A DNA stretch of 64,000 nucleotides from Thermoleophilaceae bacterium. Its GTDB lineage: Bacteria; Actinomycetota; Thermoleophilia; Solirubrobacterales; Thermoleophilaceae. The stretch lies in assembly GCA_040901445.1 (NCBI GenBank), contig JBBDYQ010000022.1:1-64000 (forward strand). Direction: 5' to 3'. The notes beneath the pieces were generated by a model. It worked only from the letters and a program-made list of their open reading frames with translations, was not told where the DNA came from and did no database searches. Both the position numbers and the translations under genes were made by a program. Below are positions 1 through 8,000 of the stretch, piece after piece (position 1 is the stretch's first letter; the number at the start of each line of letters is the position of its first letter).

Positions 1-881
1 CGCGGCTGTGGCCGCATAACCAACCCGTGTCCACCGAAACGGGGGAACTCCACTCGTGCTGGGACGACCACGAGGTTCAGAACACCTATTCAGGTGGCGA
101 TCCGGACGGCGGCGATGCCGATTACAGCGCGATCCCCGTTGGAATCCCGCAGTTCCCGCCCTTCCAGTACTCGGTCAAGCGCCGCGACGCGGCCTACCGA
201 GCGTTCTTCCAGTCGATGCCGACGTTCACCATCGGCCGGCAACGGCTCTACCACAAGGCAACGTTCGGCAGGCACGTTGACCTGTTCGTGCTCGATGAGC
301 GTCAGTACCGATCCGTCGCGTCCCGCCGGTTCCTGGGGGCCGACCAGTCCGAGTTCCTCCGATCCGGCCTGACGCAATCCAGCGCCTCGTGGAAGGTCAT
401 CGCGAACGCCGTGATGATCATGGGCGGCGGCGGGTCCGACAGTTGGGAAGGCTTCCCCGCCGAGCGTGAGGCCCTGCTCGGAGTCATCAGCCAGAACGAG
501 GTTCAAGACGTCGTGTTCATCACCGGTGACATGCACGCATGCATCGCCGGCGACGTACAGAACGCCGCCGAACACACAGTAGCTACGGAGTTCGTCTGCG
601 GATCAATGACAACGCCGTCGACTCCTGAGGGGTGGGCTCTCATAGGGAGGCCCGGATATGGGACGGCCGACAATCCGACAATGCCTCAGGCCGAGTACGA
701 CGCCCTCAACCGGCCGTACTATGAGGAGCTCGACTTCTTCTCGCATGGATACGTCCTCTGCGAAGCGGGCGCCCAGACTTTCAAGGCGACCTACAAGAAG
801 CTCGAGACGGTCCGTCGTGAGTCGACCGCGCTGAAGGCGTCGAACAGCTACACGCTGCACCGTGGGACGCCGGGGCTCTAA
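1..881 (+). CDS. PhoD-like alkaline phosphatase, C-terminal part (cut by window edge)
   Basis: The frame is open from the left edge to the stop at 879-881, so the N-terminus lies outside the window; the GTG at 27 is only the first visible start-like codon. The visible part carries the metallophosphatase motif WDDHE near its beginning, then LFVLDERQYRS, and late the metal-binding GDMHACIAGD. In the family WDDHE sits mid-protein, so roughly the first half is missing. PhoD enzymes are exported phosphomonoesterases or phosphodiesterases using Fe/Ca; export cannot be judged without the N-terminus. It is the leftmost gene of the accessory zone. Confidence 0.85.
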   Translation, partial: RLWPHNQPVSTETGELHSCWDDHEVQNTYSGGDPDGGDADYSAIPVGIPQFPPFQYSVKRRDAAYRAFFQSMPTFTIGRQRLYHKATFGRHVDLFVLDERQYRSVASRRFLGADQSEFLRSGLTQSSASWKVIANAVMIMGGGGSDSWEGFPAEREALLGVISQNEVQDVVFITGDMHACIAGDVQNAAEHTVATEFVCGSMTTPSTPEGWALIGRPGYGTADNPTMPQAEYDALNRPYYEELDFFSHGYVLCEAGAQTFKATYKKLETVRRESTALKASNSYTLHRGTPGL

Positions 882-1201
882 GTGGTGCTCTCTCGACGTC
901 GCTTCTACCGCGGGGTCGTGCCAGTCCTGGTACCTGCCTGAGGGTCCGACTCCCAACCTCTTCGCAAATCGGCTCGACGCTGCAGTTCGAGCCCGCACGC
1001 TCTTGCAGACGTTCGCGCTCCGGCAGACCTCTGTGCGTGAAGATTGGACGGGTCCTCGGAGCCGGGGGCGTTCTCGGCCTGAGCGCCGGCCGCGCCTCAT
1101 ACTGCCCTTCGCCGCCGCGCGCGCGACGCCACACGAGGGCGGTCCGTCTTTGACCGGCCTGAGGCCGGATCGGCAGCTAGTCGGTTCGCTGTCCGACAGA
1201 T
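882..1201. other. Intergenic stretch without a recognisable gene
   Basis: About 320 bases follow the PhoD stop. Open frames exist on both strands because of the high GC, but none has a recognisable domain, a good ribosome binding site or a plausible composition. No RNA gene or clear hairpin followed by a T run was seen. Confidence 0.5.
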
Positions 1202-1730
1202 TCAAGCTTCCCCGCGCCGCTGCCGCTTCGAGTGACGAGCAAAGGACCAACACCCACCAGACATCGTCTGGGGCAAGACGAGCGCCCTCTCGAGCCAGCC
1301 GTCCTCCGGCGGAGGAACGATCTCGCCCGGTCGGATCGCGCGGATCACATGAGAGACGTGTCCCGCGGTGTACTGAGCATCCTCCACGATCTCACCTGTC
1401 TCGCCCTCCATGACTGAACCCACGGACGTCGTACGCCGTCCCAGCGCCGTCGTTGTGCAGCCTCACGAGCAGGACATCACGACCGTCCGGATCACGGCTA
1501 CGTGACATCGCGGGCCAGACGAAGGCTTGATGGGCCCGGTCGACGGCCTGCCGGTTCGTGTATGCGGATGCTGCCGACGCGATCGCAGAAACGGCTGCGA
1601 TCGCGACTGCGACAGTCTCGATCTGCATGACGGCGATGCTGACCAAAAGAGTGGACGTCACAGACGCTTCGGCAGAGGTCCACGGCCCGGACGTCGGTGG
1701 GCTCACCGCCGTTCCGCCCGAGAGAAGCAT
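1202..1730 (-). pseudogene. Frameshifted small membrane-anchored protein of unknown function
   Basis: Two minus-strand frames join into one plausible protein. The first (start at 1730, or the internal Met codon at 1628 beginning MQIETVAV) has one hydrophobic helix and then a soluble part ending LVRLHNDGAGTAYDVRG before a stop near 1392. The second, entered near 1423, continues VMEGETGEIVEDAQYTAGHV, has IRPGEIVPPPEDGW, and stops at 1202. The reading shifts by one base around 1400-1423 where the frames overlap. The text flows as one beta-rich domain across the junction, so decay or a sequencing indel is more likely than two genes. No family was named. Confidence 0.45.
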
Positions 1731-1863
1731 GTCCTGGCGCAGATCGTGAGCTGGCTAATGGGAGCGACGCAGCTCAAGGTGGACCAAGTGGGAGCCGATT
1801 AGTAGCCATAGAAGGACCGGAGGAGTAAGCTGAGGTTCTGACGGAACGGTGAGAGGAGCGAAG

Positions 1864-2235
1864 GTGCCCGTTCAAGACGTCATCGAGGAAGCGCAGCGCA
1901 TCGCGACAGATCGCGATCCTGCCGAGTTGGCCGGGGAGCTGCAGGAACTGCTCGGGCAGAAGCTCGTGGCCTTTGCTCTCGGGGACCGTCATCCGAAGAC
2001 CGTCGGTCGGTATGCCCGCGGTGAGCGGGCGCCCGAGCTCGAGGCGCATGCGCGCCTCGTCGACCTCTCTGTCGTGGTCCAGATCCTACGTGCAGGCATG
2101 CGGGAGAGCACAATCAAGAGCTGGATGTTGGGAGCGAACCCGAGGCTCAAGGGCAACGCGCCGATCGAGGCCTTCCACGAGGGTCGCCCATACGAGGTGA
2201 TGAGTGCCGCCAAGGCCTTCGTCAGTCGCCGGTAA
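1864..2235 (+). CDS. Xre/MbcA/ParS-type antitoxin of a RES toxin-antitoxin pair
   Basis: A 123-residue protein with an N-terminal helix-turn-helix-like region (TVGRYARGE) and a C-terminal DUF2384-like end (SWMLGANPRLKGNAPIE, then the VMSAAKAFV helix). That arrangement is the MbcA/ParS/Xre antitoxin family, which caps the RES toxin and represses its own promoter. The GTG at 1864 is preferred over the GTG at 1849 because GAGAGGAG at 1851-1858 then lies at normal spacing. The toxin gene follows after 42 bases in the same frame. The assignment rests on motif pattern and gene order. Confidence 0.75.
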   Translation: MPVQDVIEEAQRIATDRDPAELAGELQELLGQKLVAFALGDRHPKTVGRYARGERAPELEAHARLVDLSVVVQILRAGMRESTIKSWMLGANPRLKGNAPIEAFHEGRPYEVMSAAKAFVSRR

Positions 2236-2277
2236 GCGCGGACGGCGTCCGCGGCCCGGCATACGCTCCGGGGTCGC

Positions 2278-3024
2278 GTGCCGTTCGCCGACAACCCACC
2301 GACGTACCACGCCGTCAGCGTGCCCGCCGAGGGGTTCTGGCGGGTCACGACGTGGCCTGAGCCGTTCGATCCGCCGCCGCCTCCTCTCCCGATCGGCCAT
2401 CCCGACCTTCACGAGGACGATGCTGGTCGATGGGACGACCCTCACGGTGCGTTGAGGACGCTGTACTGCGCCACCGAGCCCGAGGGCGCGATCGGCGAGA
2501 AGCTCGGCCACTTCCGGATCGACCCCCGCATTCCTCGGCGGATCGAGGGGTTTTTCGAGAGCGAGCCCGACTCAGGCTACGAGGACGACTACCTGCTGCC
2601 TCAGCTCGACGCCGACGACGTCGCTGCATTCAACTGGACCCTGGCGTGGGCGCCGTCTGAACCCACCGCTCGGTGCCTTGATGTCACCCATTGGCGCAGC
2701 CACCGCGCGGTGCTCCGATGCGCGATCCCGCACCTCGTGGAGCACGGCCGCGCACAGCTAGACAGAAGCGCTCTCCTGGACGAACGCCGCAACTTGACGC
2801 GGCGACTCGCCGGCTGCTTCCGAGCGCTCGCAGCCAGGCCCGACGGAACACTGAGGGTCGCCGGCCTGCGGTACAAGAGCCGCCACGCGCCGGCCTGGGA
2901 GTGCTGGGCCCTGTGGGAGCCGCTTCCGCTGGACCCCAGCGAGGCCACCGGACAGACGGTGACGATTCAGACGCCGGAGCTTCGTCGCGCGGCCGAACGC
3001 CTGCCCGTCGTCCTCTTGGCCTAG
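2278..3024 (+). CDS. RES-domain toxin (NAD+-depleting type)
   Basis: The 248-residue product shows the RES family pattern: an N-terminal arginine in GFWRVTTW, then GRWDDPHGALRTLYCATEPE followed by a Glu-containing helix (AIGEKL), and near the C-terminus GLRYKSRHAPAWECWALWE. Characterised RES toxins such as MbcT destroy NAD+; the Arg, Tyr, Glu and Ser pocket residues all have candidates here. The only start in the 14 codons after the antitoxin stop is the GTG at 2278. It is longer than many RES proteins (150-200 residues) because of inserts. It forms an operon with the upstream antitoxin and lies just left of a tRNA-His scar, a typical island setting. Confidence 0.78.
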   Translation: MPFADNPPTYHAVSVPAEGFWRVTTWPEPFDPPPPPLPIGHPDLHEDDAGRWDDPHGALRTLYCATEPEGAIGEKLGHFRIDPRIPRRIEGFFESEPDSGYEDDYLLPQLDADDVAAFNWTLAWAPSEPTARCLDVTHWRSHRAVLRCAIPHLVEHGRAQLDRSALLDERRNLTRRLAGCFRALAARPDGTLRVAGLRYKSRHAPAWECWALWEPLPLDPSEATGQTVTIQTPELRRAAERLPVVLLA

Positions 3025-3222
3025 CTTCGACGGGTCACGGCCCAGAGGTGCCCCTCCGGTGAGGGCCTTAGCCGCGGCTTCCGGAAGTAGCCGCCGAGCG
3101 TTTAGGGGAGGGCGCAATTCCCGTGGCCATGGGTATCTCCAGCGCTCGGCTGCGTTGCGTCTTCCATCGGCTCGCGGGGGAGCGTCGGGAGGGCTGAGTA
3201 GAGCTCAGGCCGGGGCATCAAT

Positions 3223-3301
3223 CGAGGCATCGATCTGCCGCGCAACAATCGAATCACGCCGCCTCGAACCAGCCCGTCAAGACCCTACCTGCGCCAACTT
3301 G
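3223..3301 (+). repeat. Arm-like sequence upstream of tRNA-His scar 1, related to 16050-16140
   Basis: This stretch and 16050-16140 share CGAGGCATCGAT at the left end, GTCAAG in the middle, and an identical TGCGCCAACTTG (3290-3301 and 16129-16140) that ends exactly 14 bases before the shared tRNA part in both places. Equal spacing to the tRNA core suggests integrase arm or core sites from related elements. Confidence 0.5.
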
Positions 3302-3314
3302 ACCTCCATGCGGA

Positions 3315-3363
3315 CGCTTGTGGTCCAGGCGGTCGCGGGTTCGAGTCCCGTCGCTCACCCCTC
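3315..3363 (+). repeat. tRNA-His 3' fragment, att scar copy 1
   Basis: Forty-nine bases identical to 16154-16202. It starts in the anticodon loop (GTG anticodon at 3320-3322), continues with the anticodon-stem 3' strand, variable loop, the T arm (GCGGG TTCGAGT CCCGT) and the acceptor strand CGCTCAC. The 5' half (D arm, acceptor 5' strand) is absent, so it is not a functional tRNA. Partial 3' ends of this kind are what tyrosine integrases leave at the distal end of an element inserted into a tRNA gene. Confidence 0.8.
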
Positions 3364-3542
3364 AAAGCGCTGCAAAGCCGGGGTTTTGCTCTTCCGGCCG
3401 GGGTGAGCTCCTGGACGCCATTGCAGAGCTCGATCGGGGCGCTCTTCGCGAGTTCGTTGCAGAAATCCCTGCACAGAACGCGGTTTTCTCGCGGCTGCGC
3501 CCGAGCTTGCCTGCGCGCCATGGAAATGGTCTTCGTCGACGG

Positions 3543-4721
3543 TCAGTGCTGACCTGGGTTCTCGAGTACCTCGCGTACCCTGAGGGCTACATGCAGCTCC
3601 GAGGGACGCGTGGCGGGCGCCCGGCCGAGTTGCTCCTCGATGTTCCTGAGGCGATACTTGACGGTGTGGACATGGACGCCGAGTCGCGCCGATGCCGCGA
3701 CGGCGTTCTGGCCACTCTCGAGGTACGCGCGCAGCGTGTCGCGCAGCACCTCGGCCTTCGGGTCGTTGGCCGCGAGTTCACCGAGCTCGCGGCCAACGAG
3801 CTCACGCGCGAGCCGCTCGTCCTGGAGCAGAGCCACCTCAAGCGCGACGTCCGAGTAAAGGGTTAGTCGGGCACCTCGTCGGCGCGCGATGCGGAGTGCG
3901 TCCTGCGCCTGCCGGTGGCTGGCGACGAATCCCTCGACGCCTGCGAGGCAGTCTCCCGCTGTCACCACCGACGCCGTCTCCCCGCAGAGTTCCGTTAGCG
4001 CTCGCCGCTCAGTGTCCTGGTCCCGCGCTCTGATGGAGCCGAGCCAGGCCCATACGACATCCGTCTCGAGGGCCACGTTGAGGAGGCGCAGGTCGAGTCT
4101 CGACGCGAGCTCCGGTAGAGCTTCGGAGACGGGCGCGGCGCAGATCAGCGCACGGTGGATGAGGGTCTCGTCGTAGCCGACAGCGCTGAGGTCGCTCCGC
4201 CTGCCGGCCAGGGTTTCCTGCACGACGGTGACTGACTTCCGGGCGGGGCCACGGTGGTGTCGGCGCTCGTCCTCGTACTCCTCGGTCAGGACGCCGATCA
4301 TCCAGTCGATCATGGCGAAGGTGAAGCGCGAACCCAACACGAGCAGTTCGTGCTTGTCGCTGTCGCTTGCGTGTAGGGCGGTGACCTCCGCCACCCACGT
4401 GTCGGATAGCACCGCGTGGCTTACCCGGTAGCTCTGTGCGAACAGCGCCAGCGGCAGCCCTACGCGGGCGCCTGCCCGCGCCGCAAGGACTGCCTCCTCC
4501 GGGGGCCGTTCGGGGAGCGCGCGGCATTCGAGGGCGCGAAGTCCCGCCCTGACGTTCGCAGAGCACGAGGCACGTGCGACCTCGCGCAAACCCAGCGAGT
4601 CGAGCTCCGGAACCGCTGCGACGAGTTCGGCGACCATCTCGTCCGCGATCTGACCTGTCCGCGAGGCCAGGCGGTGCGTGATCTGCGGGATGTAATGCGT
4701 CGGGTCCGCTGTCGGTGGCAT
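3543..4721 (-). CDS. PucR-family transcriptional regulator
   Basis: A 392-residue regulator. The C-terminus carries the PucR-type helix-turn-helix: AYLESGQNAVAASARLGVHV followed by HTVKYRLRNIEEQLGR. Upstream is a GGDEF-like/CdaR middle region and an N-terminal helical region. The ATG at 4721 (MPPTADPTHY) is chosen; an upstream in-frame start at 4799 is possible but adds a low-complexity Arg-rich tail. Family members sense small molecules and control catabolic genes. It is transcribed divergently from the secreted hydrolase at 4879 with 157 bases between starts, so it probably controls that gene. Confidence 0.85.
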   Translation of the reverse strand: MPPTADPTHYIPQITHRLASRTGQIADEMVAELVAAVPELDSLGLREVARASCSANVRAGLRALECRALPERPPEEAVLAARAGARVGLPLALFAQSYRVSHAVLSDTWVAEVTALHASDSDKHELLVLGSRFTFAMIDWMIGVLTEEYEDERRHHRGPARKSVTVVQETLAGRRSDLSAVGYDETLIHRALICAAPVSEALPELASRLDLRLLNVALETDVVWAWLGSIRARDQDTERRALTELCGETASVVTAGDCLAGVEGFVASHRQAQDALRIARRRGARLTLYSDVALEVALLQDERLARELVGRELGELAANDPKAEVLRDTLRAYLESGQNAVAASARLGVHVHTVKYRLRNIEEQLGRAPATRPSELHVALRVREVLENPGQH

Positions 4722-4878
4722 GAGGCCTAGAGCGCTTCCGCGGGATCGATTATCGCTTTTGGCCACACCTGACGGATCGGGCCGGACGATTTGGCTCATC
4801 CAGTCAAGCCCGGCGGGTCGCCGGTCCCTACGGTCATCGCGCCGACGTGGCAACCCAACCAACGGGAGGAGAAACCCC

Positions 4879-5898
4879 GTGCAGATTAGACGTCAGGCCT
4901 TGATGTTCGTCGCAGTAACGGCTGCGATGGCGGTGTTCGTGACGCCCGCGGGAGCTTGGACCCGCACCGTCATCAATCCGTGCACCCCGGACTCAGCGAC
5001 GTCCTGCGAGTTCTTTGCGACGAAGTGGCATGAGGTGTACATGCCGACAGCCCCCGCACGTAACCAGTTGGCCATTTTCTTCCACGGGACCCTCGGGAAG
5101 CCCTCGAACAACCGCAAGATCGCGGAGTACCTGGCGGGCCAGGGCTTCCATGTGATGAGCGTCAAATACGACGCGGACACGACCGCGAAGTCGGCGTGCC
5201 CGGACTCGGTCGAAACAACCGATCCGAACTGCTTCCGCCGCTTCCGCGGCGAGTCGGTCTTCGGCGAGAACGTGTCCGACCCCGTGGGGCAGGCCTTCGA
5301 CCACTCGTCGATCTCAGTATCGAAGCCGAACTCGGTCATGAACCGGGTGCTGAACCTCGCGACCTACCTGTCCACCAACTACGCAGCTCAGGGATGGGCC
5401 CAGTTCCAGATGCGTGACGTGAACGGCAACTGCACGTCTACGAACACGACCTACAACACCTGCGACATGCGCTGGAGCCTCGCTGGAATCGGCGGGCACT
5501 CGCAGGGCAGCGGCATCGCGCTGTACCTGTCGAAGTTCTTTGGTCTGCGCCAGGTCGCGATGCTGTCGGGACCCCAGGACACCTGGGCCTCGAGCGCGGC
5601 GAACTGGATCGCCGAGGGCGGCTTCACTACCTCGTCCAGCGTGATGTGGGGCTTTGCCCACACCGCTGACGGCGAGTACTCGGGCCAGTCGCTCGCGTGG
5701 GGAGTGCTGGGCATCCCGGGTGGGTTGACAGACCAGGCTGTCGGTAGCCCGTGGGGCGGGAGCCACCGGCTGACCACATCGGTCGCGCCGGCGTGTATCC
5801 GTCCCACCGCCGCGCATGGCTCCACCGTTACGGACGATTGCACCCCGGGGACCCCGCCGATCTACCAGCCCGTTTGGCTGGCCACATACGGCGGCTGA
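4879..5898 (+). CDS. Secreted alpha/beta hydrolase
   Basis: A 339-residue exported hydrolase. The GTG at 4879 is set by GGGAGGAG at 4864-4871. A Sec signal peptide (positive start, hydrophobic VAVTAAMAVFV, cleavage after PAGA) is followed by IFFHGTLG (oxyanion loop), and the nucleophile elbow GGHSQGSG supplies the catalytic Ser. A late His candidate lies in GGSHRL. Several Cys residues suggest disulfides outside the cell. The substrate is unknown; lipase or esterase activity is inferred. It is divergent from the PucR gene. Confidence 0.8.
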   Translation: MQIRRQALMFVAVTAAMAVFVTPAGAWTRTVINPCTPDSATSCEFFATKWHEVYMPTAPARNQLAIFFHGTLGKPSNNRKIAEYLAGQGFHVMSVKYDADTTAKSACPDSVETTDPNCFRRFRGESVFGENVSDPVGQAFDHSSISVSKPNSVMNRVLNLATYLSTNYAAQGWAQFQMRDVNGNCTSTNTTYNTCDMRWSLAGIGGHSQGSGIALYLSKFFGLRQVAMLSGPQDTWASSAANWIAEGGFTTSSSVMWGFAHTADGEYSGQSLAWGVLGIPGGLTDQAVGSPWGGSHRLTTSVAPACIRPTAAHGSTVTDDCTPGTPPIYQPVWLATYGG

Positions 5899-6226
5899 CA
5901 TCAAGAACGGCGGGCGCGTTGGTCGAAGCGGACGAATGCGCCCGCCGCCGTTGGCCCATGCAGCCAAGAACGAAAGCGCAGTCGCGTCGTACCGTCTGCC
6001 GGCATGGGACAGGGGTACGCGTGAAAGCTCTCGACGCGCCGGCGGAGGGTGCCTCCGGCCGGCTGCACCCGCGATCGGGCTCGATCTCCCGACGTGGGGT
6101 CGTCGGGTGATTTCCCGACCCGTAAGCCGGTCAGCCTGCTACCCGCCCACTCAGGCTGAAAAATGGCGGCAAAGACTTGACCCGCGGGTAAAAAAGGCCT
6201 GTATCGTCGCCGAGCGGGAGGGCTTC
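5899..6226. other. Intergenic region upstream of the TetR operon
   Basis: About 330 bases between the secreted hydrolase and the TetR start. The only feature seen is the promoter near its right end. The frame of the TetR gene is open far upstream (to 5816), but that part has no domain and overlaps the hydrolase gene, so it is not taken as coding. Confidence 0.5.
6177..6205 (+). promoter_or_regulatory. Promoter of the TetR-led operon
   Basis: A -35 box TTGACC (6177-6182) and -10 box TGTATC (6200-6205) are separated by 17 bases. The spacer begins with the palindrome CCCGCGGG (6181-6188), a candidate for autoregulation by the TetR protein. The start codon lies 21 bases after the -10. Confidence 0.5.
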
Positions 6227-6853
6227 TTGGTAGCGGGCAGGGACATACGGCCGGGCCTCAAGGCGCACCGCGCGCGGTTACTGGTCGCGGCCCGTGAGAG
6301 CTTCGCGCGCGGCGGCTTCGACGGCACGACCATGGAGGGCGTCGCCCGGGCCGCCGGCGCGACGAAGCCGACGCTGTACGCGCACTTCGGCTCGAAGCGG
6401 CAGCTGTTCGATGCGACTGTCGACGCCGAGTGCGAGCGGCTCTTGGACTTCCTCTTCGCAGCCTACGGTCGCGCGCTAGCCGGTTCCCCGAGCCAGCTCA
6501 TGCGCGCGTGCATCGGCGAGGCCTTCGCCTACGCCGATCGCAGCCCGAACGGCTTCAAGCTGCTGTTCCGGTCCGCGCGATCCGCACGCGATGCCGAGCT
6601 CGTCGAGGACACCATCCAGCGGATCACGGCACGCGTGACCGAGATCGTCGAGCGCGAACTCAAGGCCGCTGGCCGGCCCGACCACGAGCGTGCACGCATG
6701 CAGGCCGCGGCGATAGTCGGCGTCTCGCATCACGCCGTGCTGCAAGAGGCGGTTGAGCCGACTGCCGACCGGGAGGCGGCGATCGACTTCGCCGCCTCGT
6801 TCGCGAGCGGCGGTTTCTTTGCCACCCTGCCGCCGAAGCGGGGCGTCGCGTGA
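6227..6853 (+). CDS. TetR/AcrR-family regulator
   Basis: A 208-residue repressor. The N-terminal DNA-binding domain reads LLVAARESFARGGFDGTTME, then GVARAAGATKPTLYAHFGSK with the KRQLF helix, a standard TetR domain; the rest is the ligand-binding helical domain. TTG at 6227 is chosen because GCGGGAGG lies at correct spacing and the promoter is 21 bases upstream. Its stop overlaps the GTG of the next gene by 4 bases, so it heads an operon of exported proteins reaching 11713. The ligand is unknown. Confidence 0.82.
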   Translation: MVAGRDIRPGLKAHRARLLVAARESFARGGFDGTTMEGVARAAGATKPTLYAHFGSKRQLFDATVDAECERLLDFLFAAYGRALAGSPSQLMRACIGEAFAYADRSPNGFKLLFRSARSARDAELVEDTIQRITARVTEIVERELKAAGRPDHERARMQAAAIVGVSHHAVLQEAVEPTADREAAIDFAASFASGGFFATLPPKRGVA

Positions 6854-7983
6854 AGCGCCCGGCGGTGGCGGCGGCGTTGCTTGCGCTTGCGGTACCGGTG
6901 ACAGCCCGGGCCCAGAGCGTTACGGTCTGCGCCGTACCGACGTACTGCGATGCGCGCGCGGCCTATGACTGGCAAGGGCCGAGCCGCAGCCAGGCGGTGG
7001 AGGTGCGCTCGCGGCGCAGTGGGGCCGTGTTGCGCGGCACTGTCTTCGCGCCCCCGGAGGGTCGGCCGCCGGGGGCGGCCGTAGTACTGCTGCCCGGCAG
7101 CGGCGGCCTCGGGAACGAGACGAACATGCACTGGCAGGCGCGTGACCTGGCTGCCGGCGGCTACGTCGTGCTCAGCCTGAGCCCCCAGGGGACCGGACGC
7201 TCAGACACCGCCGGCGACCCGCCGTGCCCGGCGGACCACCCGGTTGACCCGTGCCCCGGAATCCCCTATCAGCAGCTCGAGAACTGGCTCGACGCGGGGT
7301 CGAGCGGGCTCGACTTCGCGCTGTCTGACACGAATCCTTTCGCCGCGGCGACTGACCGTTCGCGCGCTGCGCTGGTCGGCTACTCACTCGGCGCCCGCGC
7401 AGTCAGCGTGCTTCAGGGCCGCGACGATCGCGTCGACGCGGCTGTCGCGCTCGACAACCTCGCGAGCGACGGGAACGGCGACGCCGGCTCGCCCAGCGGC
7501 GGTGGCGCCGCCGGCACGGTGATCGGCGGCGAGCTGCCCGGCGGTCCACCTGTCCCGGTTACGCCGCGTGTGCCGGCGATCGGTCTGGGATCAGACGGAC
7601 CGGGCCCTGGAAACACGAGTCCGTCCCGCGAGCAGAAGAAGACCGCCTACTCCCAGTGGCGCTCGAGCGGGCTGCCGACAATGGAGCTGGTCTTCCGCGG
7701 CGTCGCGCACGGTGACTTCTCGCAGAACCCGCGCAGCTCGAACAGCACCTACGCTCGCCTCTTCGCCCACTACACGCGGGCCTGGCTCGACCGCTATCTC
7801 GGGGGCGACGCGGGCGCCGTCGACCGGCTGCTCGCCGGCTCTGTAGCGGGCCGGACCACCACGGACTTCCTCAGCCTGGACTTCGCCTCGGCCGCATACC
7901 TGCCGGCGGACGACAACATCGACTCGGCGGACGACGGCATTGACTGCGACGACCTGACACACGACGCCGGGTGTCTCCGGTGA
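6850..7983 (+). CDS. Secreted alpha/beta hydrolase of the TetR operon
   Basis: A 377-residue protein with a clear signal peptide (VAAALLALAVPVTARAQS). The hydrolase core shows VVLLPGSGGLG (oxyanion region), LSPQGTGRSD, the nucleophile elbow VGYSLGARA (Ser), and a late GVAHGDFS with the catalytic His. A Gly/Pro-rich insert of about 60 residues separates the elbow from the His. The C-terminal tail is acidic with paired Cys (CDDLTHDAGC). It resembles dienelactone-hydrolase/lipase-like secreted enzymes. It overlaps the TetR gene (GTGA) and precedes the paralogue triplet by 17 bases, so all are probably co-expressed. Confidence 0.8.
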   Translation: MKRPAVAAALLALAVPVTARAQSVTVCAVPTYCDARAAYDWQGPSRSQAVEVRSRRSGAVLRGTVFAPPEGRPPGAAVVLLPGSGGLGNETNMHWQARDLAAGGYVVLSLSPQGTGRSDTAGDPPCPADHPVDPCPGIPYQQLENWLDAGSSGLDFALSDTNPFAAATDRSRAALVGYSLGARAVSVLQGRDDRVDAAVALDNLASDGNGDAGSPSGGGAAGTVIGGELPGGPPVPVTPRVPAIGLGSDGPGPGNTSPSREQKKTAYSQWRSSGLPTMELVFRGVAHGDFSQNPRSSNSTYARLFAHYTRAWLDRYLGGDAGAVDRLLAGSVAGRTTTDFLSLDFASAAYLPADDNIDSADDGIDCDDLTHDAGCLR

Positions 7984-8000
7984 GAACAAAGGGAGAGATC

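Larger units (their letters stand above)
3025..3542. other. Intergenic junction region containing tRNA-His scar 1
   Basis: No gene is visible between the RES toxin and the PucR gene. The stretch holds the partial tRNA-His at 3315-3363 and a related upstream arm (see separate entries). A weak terminator-like stretch follows the tRNA fragment at about 3367-3392, with a GGGGTTTT end. Frames passing through the tRNA fragment give only the familiar spurious read-through peptides. Confidence 0.6.

Noticed and set aside
3316-3521. Small proteins encoded across the tRNA-His fragments
   Set aside because: The peptides (for example AVAGSSPVAHP) are the usual translation of tRNA T arms, not genes.
5816-6226. 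N-terminal extension of the first TetR protein
   Set aside because: The frame is open but overlaps the preceding gene; promoter and ribosome binding site place the start at 6227.
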